Counted from the first letter of the stretch, positions 35,405 to 44,975 are shown. The stretch: DNA of 64,000 nt from Natronomonas salsuginis (GCF_005239135.1 NZ_QKNX01000002.1:372001-436000), one strand, 5' to 3'. Program-made: numbers and translations. Notes: generated by a model not told the origin, from the letters alone.

Positions 35405-36168
35405 CGATCGCCGATCTCGGGATCACGGCCGATTTGGACGGACAGGTCGCGGCAGTGGTCGGCGGCACGACCGGTATCGGGCGGGCGATCGCGGAGGCGT
35501 TGGACGAGGCCGGTGCCGACGTCGTGCCGACGAGCCGAACCGAATCGAGCGTCCGCGAGGCCGCGGAGGCGGTCGACTGCGACGTGGTCTGTCCGACGGA
35601 CGTGACAGACAGGGAGAGCGTCGAGGCGTTCTTCGAGCGCGTCGAGCGCGAGGTGGGCCCGATCAACGTCTTGGTCAACAGCGCGGGCGTCATCCAGGAG
35701 TCCCAACCCGTCGCTGACCTCACCGACGAGGAGTGGGAGCTGATCCTCGACACCAATCTCTACGGCGTGTTCATCGGCTCGCAGTTGGTCCCCGAGTACA
35801 TGCCCGAGGAGGGGAACCGCGCGATCTTGAACGTGAGTTCGATGAATGGCGATCAGGCGGTCAAGGGGCTGACCGCGTACGTCGCGAGCAAGTTTGGCGT
35901 CAAGGGGCTCACCCAGAACTTCGCGCTGGAGTACGCCGGCGACGACATCCGCGTGAACGCGATCGGCCCCGGATACGTCGAAACCAGACAGAACGAGGCG
36001 GCGCTGAACGATCCCGACACCAAGGCGGCGATCCATGGTCGGACGCCGCTGTCGCGCTATGCGAACCTCGACGAGGTCGCCGTGAGCGCGCTGTACATGG
36101 TCTCGCCGGCCGCGTCGTTCATCACGGGCGAGACGCTGCTCATCGACGGTGGCTTCAGCCTGAAATAA
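35401..36168 (+). CDS. short-chain dehydrogenase/reductase
   Basis: A 255-residue SDR with GGTTGIG (21-27), catalytic Ser147, Tyr160 and Lys164, and C-terminal SFITGETLLIDGGF. It is the paralogue of the SDR at 4223-4963, sharing VVPTSRTE, SVREAAEAV and the GPGYVETRQN segment. This makes both likely to act on similar hydroxy substrates in the two acyl-CoA blocks. Translation appears coupled to an upstream short ORF. Confidence 0.9.
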   Translation: MTIADLGITADLDGQVAAVVGGTTGIGRAIAEALDEAGADVVPTSRTESSVREAAEAVDCDVVCPTDVTDRESVEAFFERVEREVGPINVLVNSAGVIQESQPVADLTDEEWELILDTNLYGVFIGSQLVPEYMPEEGNRAILNVSSMNGDQAVKGLTAYVASKFGVKGLTQNFALEYAGDDIRVNAIGPGYVETRQNEAALNDPDTKAAIHGRTPLSRYANLDEVAVSALYMVSPAASFITGETLLIDGGFSLK

Positions 36169-36219
36169 GTACGCTCGCGTCGTCTCTTCTGTGGTGATCC
36201 GGTCGACGGTTCGTCGGAT

Positions 36220-36555
36220 TCAGACCGTGGTACCGTCGAAGACCGGCTCCGGGTCCGTTGGACGAGTCACATCGCAGACACGGATTTTCCCGTCGGCGCG
36301 AACGAAGACGTTCCACGTGTCGATCGTGAAGCTGAGAAGCGCGTTCGTATCTCCGCCGTGGTTGTCGAAGAGATTGTTGAGCGCGTCGGGATCGACGAAC
36401 TCGTACAGCGGCGGAAGATCGAGCGGGTCGACGCCGGCGGCGGTCGCGACCGCGTCGACGACGACTTCGGATGGTAGTTCGTTGTTCGATTTGTCGTACT
36501 CCGTGTCGAGAACCGGTGTGCAGCCACGAAGGACGATCCGGTCTGCCATCGTCAT
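36220..36555 (-). CDS. HalOD1-type domain protein
   Basis: A 111-residue protein consisting almost entirely of the haloarchaeal output domain: SEVVVDAVATAAGVDPLDLPPLYEFVDPDALNNLF is followed by the beta part FTIDTWNVFVRADGKIRV. HalOD1 is usually the output module of response regulators or occurs alone; its partners are unknown. The start at 36555 (MTMADR) is favoured by CTCTTAAC about 25 bases upstream, with 36549 as alternative. It is convergent with the SDR at 35401-36168. Confidence 0.82.
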   Translation of the reverse strand: MTMADRIVLRGCTPVLDTEYDKSNNELPSEVVVDAVATAAGVDPLDLPPLYEFVDPDALNNLFDNHGGDTNALLSFTIDTWNVFVRADGKIRVCDVTRPTDPEPVFDGTTV

Positions 36556-36755
36556 ATCGCGTGATAGCGGGGACTCCGTTAAGAGAATACCGTTCGCGTC
36601 TCGCGAGCCGAAAGCATCGGTAGCACCCGTTTCGGGGCGTATCGGCACTTCTGAGGGGTTCCCATCGTGAACGTCTCGATTGCGGATAGCTCCCGAACAT
36701 CGAGAACGTCGAGCCGAGCGAGGCCTTAATTACCCATCGCACAAAGGGGCAACTG

Positions 36756-37958
36756 ATGACACGACTACCACTGGAAGGCGTTCGCGTGTTGGATCTCACG
36801 CGGCTGCTGCCCGGTCCGTATGCGACCCAGCTTCTCGGCGATCTCGGCGCGGACGTGATCAAGATCGAAGAGCCCCGAATGGGCGATTACTACCGCGAAG
36901 AAGAGCCGAAACTCGCCGACGGCAACAGCCGGATATTCGCGATGCTCAACCGCAACAAACGGAGCATCGCGCTCGATCTGAAGGACGAGCGCGGCCACGA
37001 GGCGTTCATGCAGCTCGCCGAAACCGCCGACGTGATCGTCGAGGGGTTCCGACCGGGCGTGGTCGGGCGGCTGAACATCGACTACGAGTCCGTCAAAGCG
37101 CGCAACGAATCCATCGTCTACTGCTCGCTGTCGGGGTACGGCCAGGACGGCCCCTACGAGCAGTGGGCCGGCCACGACGTGAACTACATCGGCATCGGCG
37201 GGCTGCTCCACATGACCGGCGAACCCGACGAGGACCCGGTCATCCCCGGTATACCGGTCGCCGACTTCGCGGGTGGCATGATGACGACGATCGGCGCGAT
37301 GGTCGGCCTCCGGAGCGCCGAGGCGACCGGCGAGGGCGAGTACTTCGATCTCGCCATGACCGACATCATCGTCTCGTGGCTCACGCTGTACGCCCCCTAC
37401 GTCTTCGACGAGACCGCCTCGCCGCCGGAGCGGGGCGGGACAATGCCCGCCGGCAAGTATCCCTGCTACGCCGTCTACGCGACTGCCGGCGGTGGCCACC
37501 TCACGCTCGGAGCGATGGAGTACAAGTTCTGGGAGGCGACCTGTGAGGCGCTCGGATTGGAGGAGTACGCGAACCCCGACGATCACTTCCCCGAGGGGAA
37601 ACGGAGCGCGGAGATCCGCGCTGCGCTGGCTGAGGCGTTCGCCGAGCGCACCCGCGAGGAGTGGCTCGATCGGCTCGATCCCGAGGCGATCCCGGTCGCC
37701 CCGGTGAACGATGTCGGCGAGGTCTGGGACGATCCACAGGTCCGACACCGCGAGATGGTGACGGAGATGGAGACCGAGGACGAATCCGTGCCCGTCGTCA
37801 ACACGCCGATCCGGCCCGAGGGCGATCACGACTACGTTCGCTCGGAGCACCCGGGGCTGGGCGAGCAGTCCGCGGAGCTGCTCGCGGAGCTGGACATCGA
37901 CGGCGAGACGATCGAATCGATGTTCGAAGACGGCGTGACGACCGAGCCGGAGCGGTAG
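36756..37958 (+). CDS. CaiB/BaiF-family protein, racemase-like (AMACR type)
   Basis: A 400-residue class III CoA-transferase-fold protein. VLDLTRLLPGPYATQLLGDLGADV is the family N-terminus. The AGHDVNY motif followed about 30 residues later by ADFAGG matches the His and Asp acid/base pair of alpha-methylacyl-CoA racemase, rather than the transferase arrangement. Racemisation of a 2-methylacyl-CoA before dehydrogenation is therefore likely. The neighbouring hydratase and ligase genes follow on the same strand. Confidence 0.88.
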   Translation: MTRLPLEGVRVLDLTRLLPGPYATQLLGDLGADVIKIEEPRMGDYYREEEPKLADGNSRIFAMLNRNKRSIALDLKDERGHEAFMQLAETADVIVEGFRPGVVGRLNIDYESVKARNESIVYCSLSGYGQDGPYEQWAGHDVNYIGIGGLLHMTGEPDEDPVIPGIPVADFAGGMMTTIGAMVGLRSAEATGEGEYFDLAMTDIIVSWLTLYAPYVFDETASPPERGGTMPAGKYPCYAVYATAGGGHLTLGAMEYKFWEATCEALGLEEYANPDDHFPEGKRSAEIRAALAEAFAERTREEWLDRLDPEAIPVAPVNDVGEVWDDPQVRHREMVTEMETEDESVPVVNTPIRPEGDHDYVRSEHPGLGEQSAELLAELDIDGETIESMFEDGVTTEPER

Positions 37959-38010
37959 TCGACGCAGCCCCGTATCCGGCGAATCGACCGAGGAGAACGG
38001 GAAAGATGGC

Positions 38011-38018
38011 TTTTTATC
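38011..38018 (+). promoter_or_regulatory. TATA-like promoter of crotonase 38040-38816
   Basis: TTTTTATC, 22-29 bases before the ATG at 38040. Confidence 0.6.
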
Positions 38019-38039
38019 ATTCCCTGCTAACCCCTGTGT

Positions 38040-38816
38040 ATGGTTAACGCCACATTCAGCGTCGCCGACGGTATCGGACGAATTAGCATCGAACGCGAAG
38101 AGGCGCTCAACTCGATCGATCTCGAGACGAAGGAGGCGATCATCGAGCGACTGTCAGACTACGAGGACGATGAGGACGTACGAGCCGTCCTCTTCGAAAC
38201 CGAGGGCGACCGCGCGTTCACGGCGGGCGGCGATCTCAAGGAGGTCGTCGATCTGGACTTCGAGCTCGAACCGTTCACCGAGAGCTGGGATCGGTTGTTC
38301 ACGCGGATGGTCACCCTCGACACGCCGACAGTCGCGAAGGTCGACGGGTTCACCTTCGGCGGCGGCTTCGATCTCGTGTTGCACACCGACATCGTCGTCG
38401 CCGCGGAGGACGTACAGATCGGCCAACCCGAGGTGAACCTCGGTATCGTCAACCACTTCAGCCCCGCCCTGCTGCCGGGGACCGTCGGGCTGAACAAGAC
38501 GCTCGATCTGCTCTTGACCGGCGAGCCGATCACCGGAAAGCGCGCGGCCGAACTGGGGCTCGTCGCCCGCGCCGTCCCGGCCGATGAACTCGACGAGGAG
38601 GTCGAGTCGGTGCTCTCAGCGCTGAAGTCGCACAGCCCCGAGATCCTCTCGCGGATCAAGTCTGTCGTCTACGAGGGCACGGAGATGTCGCCGTCGGCAG
38701 CGCTGACCCACGCCGAGCGGGTCGCCCACGAGACGGGCGAAGGGCCGTGGATGCGTGAGGGCGTCGAGGCGCAACTGGAAAAACGCGATCCCGAATGGGC
38801 CTACGATGGGGAGTAA
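38040..38816 (+). CDS. enoyl-CoA hydratase/isomerase-family protein
   Basis: A 258-residue crotonase, full-length paralogue of the protein at 5878-6648. As in that protein, the first catalytic position is Asp111 (GGGFD), the second is Glu131 (GQPE), and the loop reads IVNHFSP in place of the glycine-rich hydratase loop. The oxyanion segment is RAFTAGGDL. The shared deviations mark a subfamily whose reaction may differ from simple hydration. Confidence 0.88.
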   Translation: MVNATFSVADGIGRISIEREEALNSIDLETKEAIIERLSDYEDDEDVRAVLFETEGDRAFTAGGDLKEVVDLDFELEPFTESWDRLFTRMVTLDTPTVAKVDGFTFGGGFDLVLHTDIVVAAEDVQIGQPEVNLGIVNHFSPALLPGTVGLNKTLDLLLTGEPITGKRAAELGLVARAVPADELDEEVESVLSALKSHSPEILSRIKSVVYEGTEMSPSAALTHAERVAHETGEGPWMREGVEAQLEKRDPEWAYDGE

Positions 38817-38894
38817 CCCGGCGACAGCGGTCGGATGCGACCACCGGAATAGTCAAGTACGAACATACCACCATACACAGACGCACACCCGCAC

Positions 38895-40493
38895 ATGAAC
38901 GTCCCAAACGTCACTCCGTCCTTTCTGGATCGTGCCGAGGAGTACTACTCGGACGTGGTCGGCGTCGTCGCCGACGACGGCACCGAGTACACTTACGGCG
39001 AGCTCACCGAACGCGTCAATCGGCTCTCGAACGCCCTCGCCGAGCTGGGCGTCGAACAGGGCGACCGGGTCGCGGCGATCAGCCCAAACACCCACTGGTA
39101 CATCGAGACGGTGTTCGCGACCCAACAGCTCGGTGCCGTCGTCGCGCCGTTGAACTACCGACTCGTTCCGGACGACTACGAGTATCTGCTCTCCGACAGC
39201 GGGGCGACGGTCGCAATGGTCGACTACGAGTACGCCGACCTGATCGCCGACATCCGCGAAGACGTGCCGACCGACGCGTTCGTCTGCTACGAGGCGGACC
39301 GGGCCGACGGCGAGTGGCTCGACTACGAGGCGCTCCTCGCGGAGCACTCCCCCGAACCGCCCGAGCGCCCCGATATCGCCGAGACGGACCCCGCCGCGAT
39401 CAACTACACCTCGGGGACGACCGGCGATCCGAAGGGCGTCGTCCGCTCGCACCGCACCGATTTCTTGAACGCCGTCAACCACGCGTACAACGCCGAGTTC
39501 AAGGACGACGGCGTGTATCTGTGGACGCTCCCGATGTTCCACGTCCACGGCTGGGGCGCGCTGTACATGGTCACCGGGACCGGCGGGACGCACGTCTGTC
39601 TGCGGAGTTTCTCCGCGGAGAAGGCCTTCGAGCGAATCCGCGAGTACGACGTCTCGTACCTGTCGGGCGCGCCGACCGTGTTGAACCGGCTGCTCGAACA
39701 CAACCGCGAGACGGACGATCTCGTCTCCTCGGGGGCGAACCCGGTGACGATCTCGACCGCCGGTGCGCCCCCGCCGGCCGCGACCATCGAGGCCGTCGAG
39801 GACGACTTCGGCTGGGAGCTGTTCCACTTCTTCGGCCACACCGAGTCCGGCCCGTACACGACGAGTCACTCGCCGCGTCGGATCAAAGAGAAGGGTCGAA
39901 TGCAGATCAAGCCGAAACAGGGTATCCCCGCGATGGGCAACTACATGCGCGTCGTCGACGAGCACGGCGAGGACGTCCCCCGCGACGACGAGACGATGGG
40001 CGAGGTCATCCTGAAGGGCAATCTCGTCTTCGATCGCTACTGGAACAAACCCGAGGAGACTAAGCAGGCGTTCAACGATCGCGTCGAGGGGTGGTTCCAC
40101 AGCGGCGATCTCGGCACCGTCGACGAGAACGGCTTCGTGACGATCAAAGACCGAAAGAAGGACGTGATCATCTCCGGCGGCGAGAACATCTCCTCGATCG
40201 AACTCGAGGACGCGATCTACGACCTCGACGGCGTCTCGAAGGCGACGGTCATCCCCGTTCCCCACGAGGAGTGGGGCGAGACGCCGAAGGCGCTCATCGT
40301 CCTCCAACCGGGCGCGGATCTCACCGAGGAGGCCGTGATCGCCCACTGTAAGTCAGTGCTCGCGAGCTACAAAGCGCCCACCGCGGTCGAGTTCGTCGAG
40401 GAACTGCCGACGACCGCGACCGGCAAGGTCCAAAAGCACGTTCTGCGCCAGCGCGAGTGGGACGACGAGGACCGCATGATCGGCGGCGGATAA
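38895..40493 (+). CDS. AMP-forming acyl-CoA ligase
   Basis: A 532-residue ANL ligase with NYTSGTTGDPKGV near residue 172, FFGHTESGPYT in the middle, VEGWFHSGDLGTVDENGF at the hinge and TATGKVQKHVLR at the C-terminus. It belongs to the medium-chain/fatty acid ligase branch (also called AlkK-like). It follows the crotonase by 78 bases on the same strand. A carnitine- or crotonobetaine-CoA ligase role is thinkable given CaiB-like neighbours but cannot be concluded. Confidence 0.92.
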   Translation: MNVPNVTPSFLDRAEEYYSDVVGVVADDGTEYTYGELTERVNRLSNALAELGVEQGDRVAAISPNTHWYIETVFATQQLGAVVAPLNYRLVPDDYEYLLSDSGATVAMVDYEYADLIADIREDVPTDAFVCYEADRADGEWLDYEALLAEHSPEPPERPDIAETDPAAINYTSGTTGDPKGVVRSHRTDFLNAVNHAYNAEFKDDGVYLWTLPMFHVHGWGALYMVTGTGGTHVCLRSFSAEKAFERIREYDVSYLSGAPTVLNRLLEHNRETDDLVSSGANPVTISTAGAPPPAATIEAVEDDFGWELFHFFGHTESGPYTTSHSPRRIKEKGRMQIKPKQGIPAMGNYMRVVDEHGEDVPRDDETMGEVILKGNLVFDRYWNKPEETKQAFNDRVEGWFHSGDLGTVDENGFVTIKDRKKDVIISGGENISSIELEDAIYDLDGVSKATVIPVPHEEWGETPKALIVLQPGADLTEEAVIAHCKSVLASYKAPTAVEFVEELPTTATGKVQKHVLRQREWDDEDRMIGGG

Positions 40494-40581
40494 TCGTGGC
40501 GGACCGTCGTCGATCGACCGCGCGTGAGTCAGATTTTTCGATCCTCCGTATTTAAGCCGGTGCGCTGGAAACACACGGTCG

Positions 40582-41901
40582 ATGACCGAAACAGACGATC
40601 TCGTCGACCTCGTCGTATCGACCGACGAACTCGACTCGGCGCTCACGGAGCGGTCGATCCGCGCCGTGCGCGATTGGATCGGCGCCGCGATTCGCGGCGC
40701 AACGGGCGACACCGGCGACGTTCTACGGGCGTATGCGATGGCGTCGCCCGCCGATGGAAGCGCAATGACGTTCGACGGAACGACCGCCGGCCCCGAGCGC
40801 GCGTGTTTACTCAACGGCGCGTTCGGCCACACACTCGATTTCGACGACACCTTCTCGGCGTTCCCGCTGCACCCGACGACCGTCGTCACACCGGCGGCGC
40901 TGTCGGCCGGCGAACTGGCCGACGCCGACGGCGAAGCGTTCCTCCGCGCGTACGCGGTCGGCGTCGAGGTGCTCCACCGCGTCGGCAAGAGCGTCTTCCC
41001 GACGCAGTACGGCAGAGGGTTCCACAGCACGGCGGCGGTCGGACCGATCGGGGCGGCCGCTACCGCCGCGGTTGTCCTCGACCTCGACGAGGACGAACTC
41101 CGGAACGCGATCGGTATCGCGGCCTCGTCGGCTGGGGGGCTGCGAAAGAACTTCGGGACGACGACGAAGCCGCTACACGCCGGCTTCGCCGCCAGCGCTG
41201 GACTCAGAGCCGCCTTGCTCGCGCGCGAAGGCGCGACGGCGCACGAGAACGCGCTCGGGGGCGAGAGCGGCTACGGGGAAGCGATGGCCGGCGAGGCGTT
41301 CGATCCGTCGGAACTCGTCGGCGACGAGTTGTCCGGCGTCGCGGACATCGCGCTGAAGCTCTTCGCCTCGGCGCACATCACGCACGGCTCGATGGAGGCG
41401 CTGCGGCGACTGCGCGAGCGCGAGAGACTGTCGCCCGAGAGCGTCGCCTCGATGACCGCGACGATGCACCCGGGCGGTCGCGAGGTGTTGATCCACAGCG
41501 ATCCGGACGACGCGCTCGAAGCCAAGTTCTCCATCGAGTTCTGTCTCGCCGCCGTGTTGCGGTCGGGGAAGGCCGGGCTCGAGGAGTTCACCGACGAGTA
41601 CGTCACGGCCCCCGAGACGCGAGAGACGATGGAAACCGTCGAGGCGGTCTACGACGAAGCGGCGATCGAGGGGCTCGGCCGGTACGGCGGCCGAGTGACC
41701 GTCGAGACGACCGACGGCGAGACGTTCGAGGCGGCCGCCGCCGCCCCCGGAAGCCCCGACAATCCCGCAAGCGAGTCGCGACTCAGGGGGAAGTTCGACA
41801 GCTGCGTCGCCCCGACGAGCGTCGACGCTGAACCGTTGGCGGCGGCGATCGAGGGGCTCGCCGAGGGCGGGAGCGTTTCGGACGTTTTCGACGCGTTGTG
41901 A
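40582..41901 (+). CDS. MmgE/PrpD-family protein
   Basis: A 439-residue protein of the 2-methylcitrate dehydratase / cis-aconitate decarboxylase family. Recognisable are the N-terminal helical region, NGAFGHTLDFDDTF near residue 77, and GTMTKPLHAG-like sequence (FGTTTKPLHAGFAAS) near residue 193. It would dehydrate or decarboxylate a tricarboxylic or related acid. No methylcitrate synthase or lyase is nearby, so the classic propionate pathway is not supported here. A GTATTTAAG box lies 26-34 bases upstream. Confidence 0.88.
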   Translation: MTETDDLVDLVVSTDELDSALTERSIRAVRDWIGAAIRGATGDTGDVLRAYAMASPADGSAMTFDGTTAGPERACLLNGAFGHTLDFDDTFSAFPLHPTTVVTPAALSAGELADADGEAFLRAYAVGVEVLHRVGKSVFPTQYGRGFHSTAAVGPIGAAATAAVVLDLDEDELRNAIGIAASSAGGLRKNFGTTTKPLHAGFAASAGLRAALLAREGATAHENALGGESGYGEAMAGEAFDPSELVGDELSGVADIALKLFASAHITHGSMEALRRLRERERLSPESVASMTATMHPGGREVLIHSDPDDALEAKFSIEFCLAAVLRSGKAGLEEFTDEYVTAPETRETMETVEAVYDEAAIEGLGRYGGRVTVETTDGETFEAAAAAPGSPDNPASESRLRGKFDSCVAPTSVDAEPLAAAIEGLAEGGSVSDVFDAL

Positions 41902-41911
41902 GTTGGACCGA

Positions 41912-42802
41912 TCAGTCGTCGTCCGGTTCGATCCACCGCTGCATGAACTTGTACACCTCGCTCATGTCGGCCTCGCCGCCCAGGTCGGCCTTGGCGTAGC
42001 CGATCATGTTCGAGACGGTGTCGCCGAGCAGAACGGGGGCGTCGGATTCGTCGGCGAACCGCGAGAACAGCTTGATGTCCTTGTGCATGAGCGCGAGCGA
42101 GAAGCCGAGGTCGTAGTGGCCGGGGATGATCTGATTCGGGAACTTATCCTCGACGGCGGCGTTTCGACCGGTCGACCGGCTGAAGATATCGACCATTGTG
42201 TTCGGATCGAGCCCCGCGCGCTCCCCCAGCGCGACGGCCTCCGATGCGCCCACCATCCCGAGAAACGAGAGGTAGTTGTTCAGGAGTTTGACGACGTTCC
42301 CGTCGCCGGGTGAATCGCCCACGTGATAGGGGTCGTCGGCGTACGCCGAAAACAGCTCCAGACACGCGTCGTAGGTCGCGCGGTCGCCGCCGACCATCGT
42401 CGTGAGCGTCGCGTCTTGAGCTCCCGAAACGCCGCCGGAAACGGGTGCGCCGAGCACCGTCACGTCCCGCTCTGCGAGTTCCTCGGCGACGTCTTCCGTC
42501 GTCCCCGGCGTCGAGGTGGTCGTATCGACGAGCACCGATCCGGATTCGATACCGGACGCGACGCCGTCGTCGCCCAACACGACCGCCCGCACGGCGTCCG
42601 GCGTCGGCAGGGAGAGAAAGGTGACCTCGCTCTTCGCCGCCACGTCAGCCGGACGCTCCCCGACCTCGGCACCCGCGTCGGCGAGGGCCGTGCGAGCGTC
42701 GGGATCGAGATCGTAGACCGTCAGATCGTGGCCCGCGTCCAGGAGGTGGTTCGCCATCGGTCCGCCCATGTTTCCGAGTCCGATAAAGCCGACTGAGACC
42801 AT
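41912..42802 (-). CDS. 3-hydroxyisobutyrate dehydrogenase-family protein
   Basis: A 296-residue beta-hydroxyacid dehydrogenase. GFIGLGNMGGPMA is the NAD(P) motif (5-17), APVSGGVSGA the substrate-binding motif, and Lys172 in NVVKLLNNYLSF the catalytic Lys. It could oxidise 3-hydroxyisobutyrate or another short beta-hydroxy acid. The start at 42802 (MVSVGF) follows homology; upstream codons do not fit. It is convergent with MmgE/PrpD and divergent from the crotonase at 42906. Confidence 0.9.
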   Translation of the reverse strand: MVSVGFIGLGNMGGPMANHLLDAGHDLTVYDLDPDARTALADAGAEVGERPADVAAKSEVTFLSLPTPDAVRAVVLGDDGVASGIESGSVLVDTTTSTPGTTEDVAEELAERDVTVLGAPVSGGVSGAQDATLTTMVGGDRATYDACLELFSAYADDPYHVGDSPGDGNVVKLLNNYLSFLGMVGASEAVALGERAGLDPNTMVDIFSRSTGRNAAVEDKFPNQIIPGHYDLGFSLALMHKDIKLFSRFADESDAPVLLGDTVSNMIGYAKADLGGEADMSEVYKFMQRWIEPDDD

Positions 42803-42905
42803 GCCGCACCCACGTCGTGCGGTCGTATGATCCTTTGGATCGATTCCGGTTCGGGGGAGCGGTTCGAGGGCCGAATTTAATAGCCCCCGGGACGGTACCG
42901 CGAAC

Positions 42906-43721
42906 ATGGTAGAATCCGACACACCGTACGTCGATCTGGACCATCGAGGATCGATCGCGATCGTGACGATCAACCGGCCGGATCGGCTCAACGCGTATTC
43001 ACCCTCCATGGCGGCGGCGATCGCGGATCTCTTCGACGATCTCGACGCCGATCCGGACACCAGAGCGGCGGTGTTCACCGGTGCGGGCGAGCGCGCCTTC
43101 TGTGCGGGGATGGATATCGAGACGTACCTCGAGTTGAGCGACGAGGAGGGCGTCGGCTCGGTCGACACGCTCCTCGAATCGACCCACGAAACCCACCGGA
43201 TCGTGAAGACGATTCGGGCGGTCGAGCTGCCCGTCGTCGCCGCGGTCGCCGGCTACGCCTTCGGCGGCGGGATGGATCTCGCCTTGGCCTGTGATTTCCG
43301 GGTCGTCGGCCGAGACGCCGAGCTCGCCCAACAGTACGTCAACGTCGGGTTGGTCCCCGACGCCGGCTGTTACCTCCTCCCGCGGCTGATCGGCGAAGCG
43401 CGCGCGAAGGAACTGATCATGACCGGCGATCCGATCGGCGGCGAGGAAGCCGCGGACCTCGGCTTGGCGCGAGAGGCGATCGACGGCGACGATGAGGCCG
43501 TGCTGTCGGCCGCCCTCGAGTTCGCCGAACGGCTCGCCGACGGCCCGACCGTCGCCATCGGCACCGCGAAGGGGATGGTCAACGAGTCCTTCGAGGTGTC
43601 GATCGAGACGGCGCTGGCCCACGCGATCGACGGCGAGCGGACCTGTCACGAGACGCGCGATCACCACGAGGCGATACAGGCGTTCGACGAGAAGCGCGAG
43701 GCGGAGTTCGTCGGAGAGTGA
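42906..43721 (+). CDS. crotonase-family isomerase-like protein (PaaG-like)
   Basis: A 271-residue crotonase. The oxyanion segment is RAFCAGMDI. The first hydratase acid is Asp124 (GGGMD) and the second position is Tyr144 in AQQYVNVGLVPDAG, so the hydratase Glu pair is absent. The GLVPDAG loop is like that of PaaG and dienoyl-CoA isomerases. Isomerisation of a double bond is more likely than hydration. An AATTTAATAG box lies about 23-32 bases upstream. Confidence 0.87.
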   Translation: MVESDTPYVDLDHRGSIAIVTINRPDRLNAYSPSMAAAIADLFDDLDADPDTRAAVFTGAGERAFCAGMDIETYLELSDEEGVGSVDTLLESTHETHRIVKTIRAVELPVVAAVAGYAFGGGMDLALACDFRVVGRDAELAQQYVNVGLVPDAGCYLLPRLIGEARAKELIMTGDPIGGEEAADLGLAREAIDGDDEAVLSAALEFAERLADGPTVAIGTAKGMVNESFEVSIETALAHAIDGERTCHETRDHHEAIQAFDEKREAEFVGE

Positions 43722-43760
43722 GCGCAGAGTGAATCGCAGAGTGACGGATGGGGGGACGTC

Positions 43761-44963
43761 GTGAGCGGTAGCCATCGGCTCGGCGCGATCGGTGGCCCCT
43801 ACGGGGTGTTGCTCGGGACGTTCCTGCTGTCGCTTTTCGTCTCGGCGCTGCAGATCATGCCCGCGAGCGTGCTGACGCTCATCATGGACGACATCGGTAT
43901 CGGACCGACACAGGCCAGTTGGCTCGTGAGTCTGACGCTGCTGTCGCCGGCGGTCATGGCCCTACCGGTCGGGCTCACGCTCGATCGGTTCGACAACCGG
44001 GTGGTCCTGCTGGCCGGAACGACGCTCGTCGTCGCCTCCGGCGTCTGGAGCTGGCAGACGGCGCTAGATGGAGCCTACGTCCAGCTGACGCTCTCGCGAC
44101 TGTTGATGGGCATCGGCATCGCAATGACGTGGACGGCCGGCGCGACCATCGTCAGCGCGGCGTTCGCGGGCGGACGGGCGGCGACGGCGACGGGGATATA
44201 CACCGCGAGCGCACCGCTCGGATACGTCGTCGGCCAGGCGGTCCCGCCGTTCGTTTCGGGGTATGCGAGTTGGGAATCCAACTTCCTCCTGTTCGGGGCG
44301 GCGACGGGCGCGTCGTTCGTCCTCTTCGCGGTCGCCGGCTACCGCACCGCATCAGTCGCCGAGGCCGGCGAAACCCCCCGACTCAGCGACTTCAGACACG
44401 TCTTCACCCACCGCGGCGTGTGGGTCGTCGCGCTCATGTCCTTCGTCGCCTACTCGTTGAACCTCTTTTTCAACAGCTGGATGCCGACGTACCTCTCCAC
44501 GGAGCTCGGCTTCAGTATCGCGGAGTCGGGGGTGCTCGTCGCCCTGTTCCCGGCGATGGGCGTGCTGGCGCGGACGAGCGGCGGCGTCATCTCCGATCGG
44601 TGGCTGGGCGGCCGGCGACGACCCGTCCCGCTCGGGGCGTTTCTCGTGACGGTGGTGCTCGTCGTCGTCGTCTCGATCGCCCAGACGCCACCCGTACTGG
44701 CCGCGCTCATGGTGCTCTCGGGGTACTTCGTTCAGTTGGGGATCGGTCTGTTCTACACGCACGTCCGCGAACTGGTCGACGACTTCGTGGCGGGCAGCGC
44801 CATCGCCGTGTTGACCATGGCGTCGTTCACCGGCGGCTTCAGCGCCCCGGCGATCGCCGGCTGGCTCATCGAGCGGACCGGCGCGTACCTGCCGACGTTC
44901 GGCTACGCGTTCGGACTGGCCGTCCTCGGCGTCGCGTTGGCGTGGATCGTCCCCGAACCGTGA
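43761..44963 (+). CDS. major facilitator superfamily transporter
   Basis: A 400-residue membrane protein with about twelve hydrophobic segments in two halves. GLTLDRFDNRVVLL between segments 2 and 3 and ISDRWLGGRRRPVPLG in the second half are the MFS loop motifs. The layout recalls the nitrate/cyanate and organic-acid carriers. The start is a GTG at 43761, 40 bases after the crotonase stop, so it may be in the same transcript and carry a pathway substrate. Confidence 0.88.
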   Translation: MSGSHRLGAIGGPYGVLLGTFLLSLFVSALQIMPASVLTLIMDDIGIGPTQASWLVSLTLLSPAVMALPVGLTLDRFDNRVVLLAGTTLVVASGVWSWQTALDGAYVQLTLSRLLMGIGIAMTWTAGATIVSAAFAGGRAATATGIYTASAPLGYVVGQAVPPFVSGYASWESNFLLFGAATGASFVLFAVAGYRTASVAEAGETPRLSDFRHVFTHRGVWVVALMSFVAYSLNLFFNSWMPTYLSTELGFSIAESGVLVALFPAMGVLARTSGGVISDRWLGGRRRPVPLGAFLVTVVLVVVVSIAQTPPVLAALMVLSGYFVQLGIGLFYTHVRELVDDFVAGSAIAVLTMASFTGGFSAPAIAGWLIERTGAYLPTFGYAFGLAVLGVALAWIVPEP

Positions 44964-44975
44964 GTTCGGAGAGGG

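Noticed and set aside
36756-40493. Carnitine operon (CaiB, CaiD and CaiC look-alikes)
   Set aside because: The CaiB/BaiF protein here has the racemase His-Asp arrangement, the crotonase has an altered active site and no betaine transporter is adjacent, so the similarity is only at family level.
40582-41901. Methylcitrate cycle for propionate
   Set aside because: Only the MmgE/PrpD protein is present; methylcitrate synthase and methylisocitrate lyase are not seen in the window.
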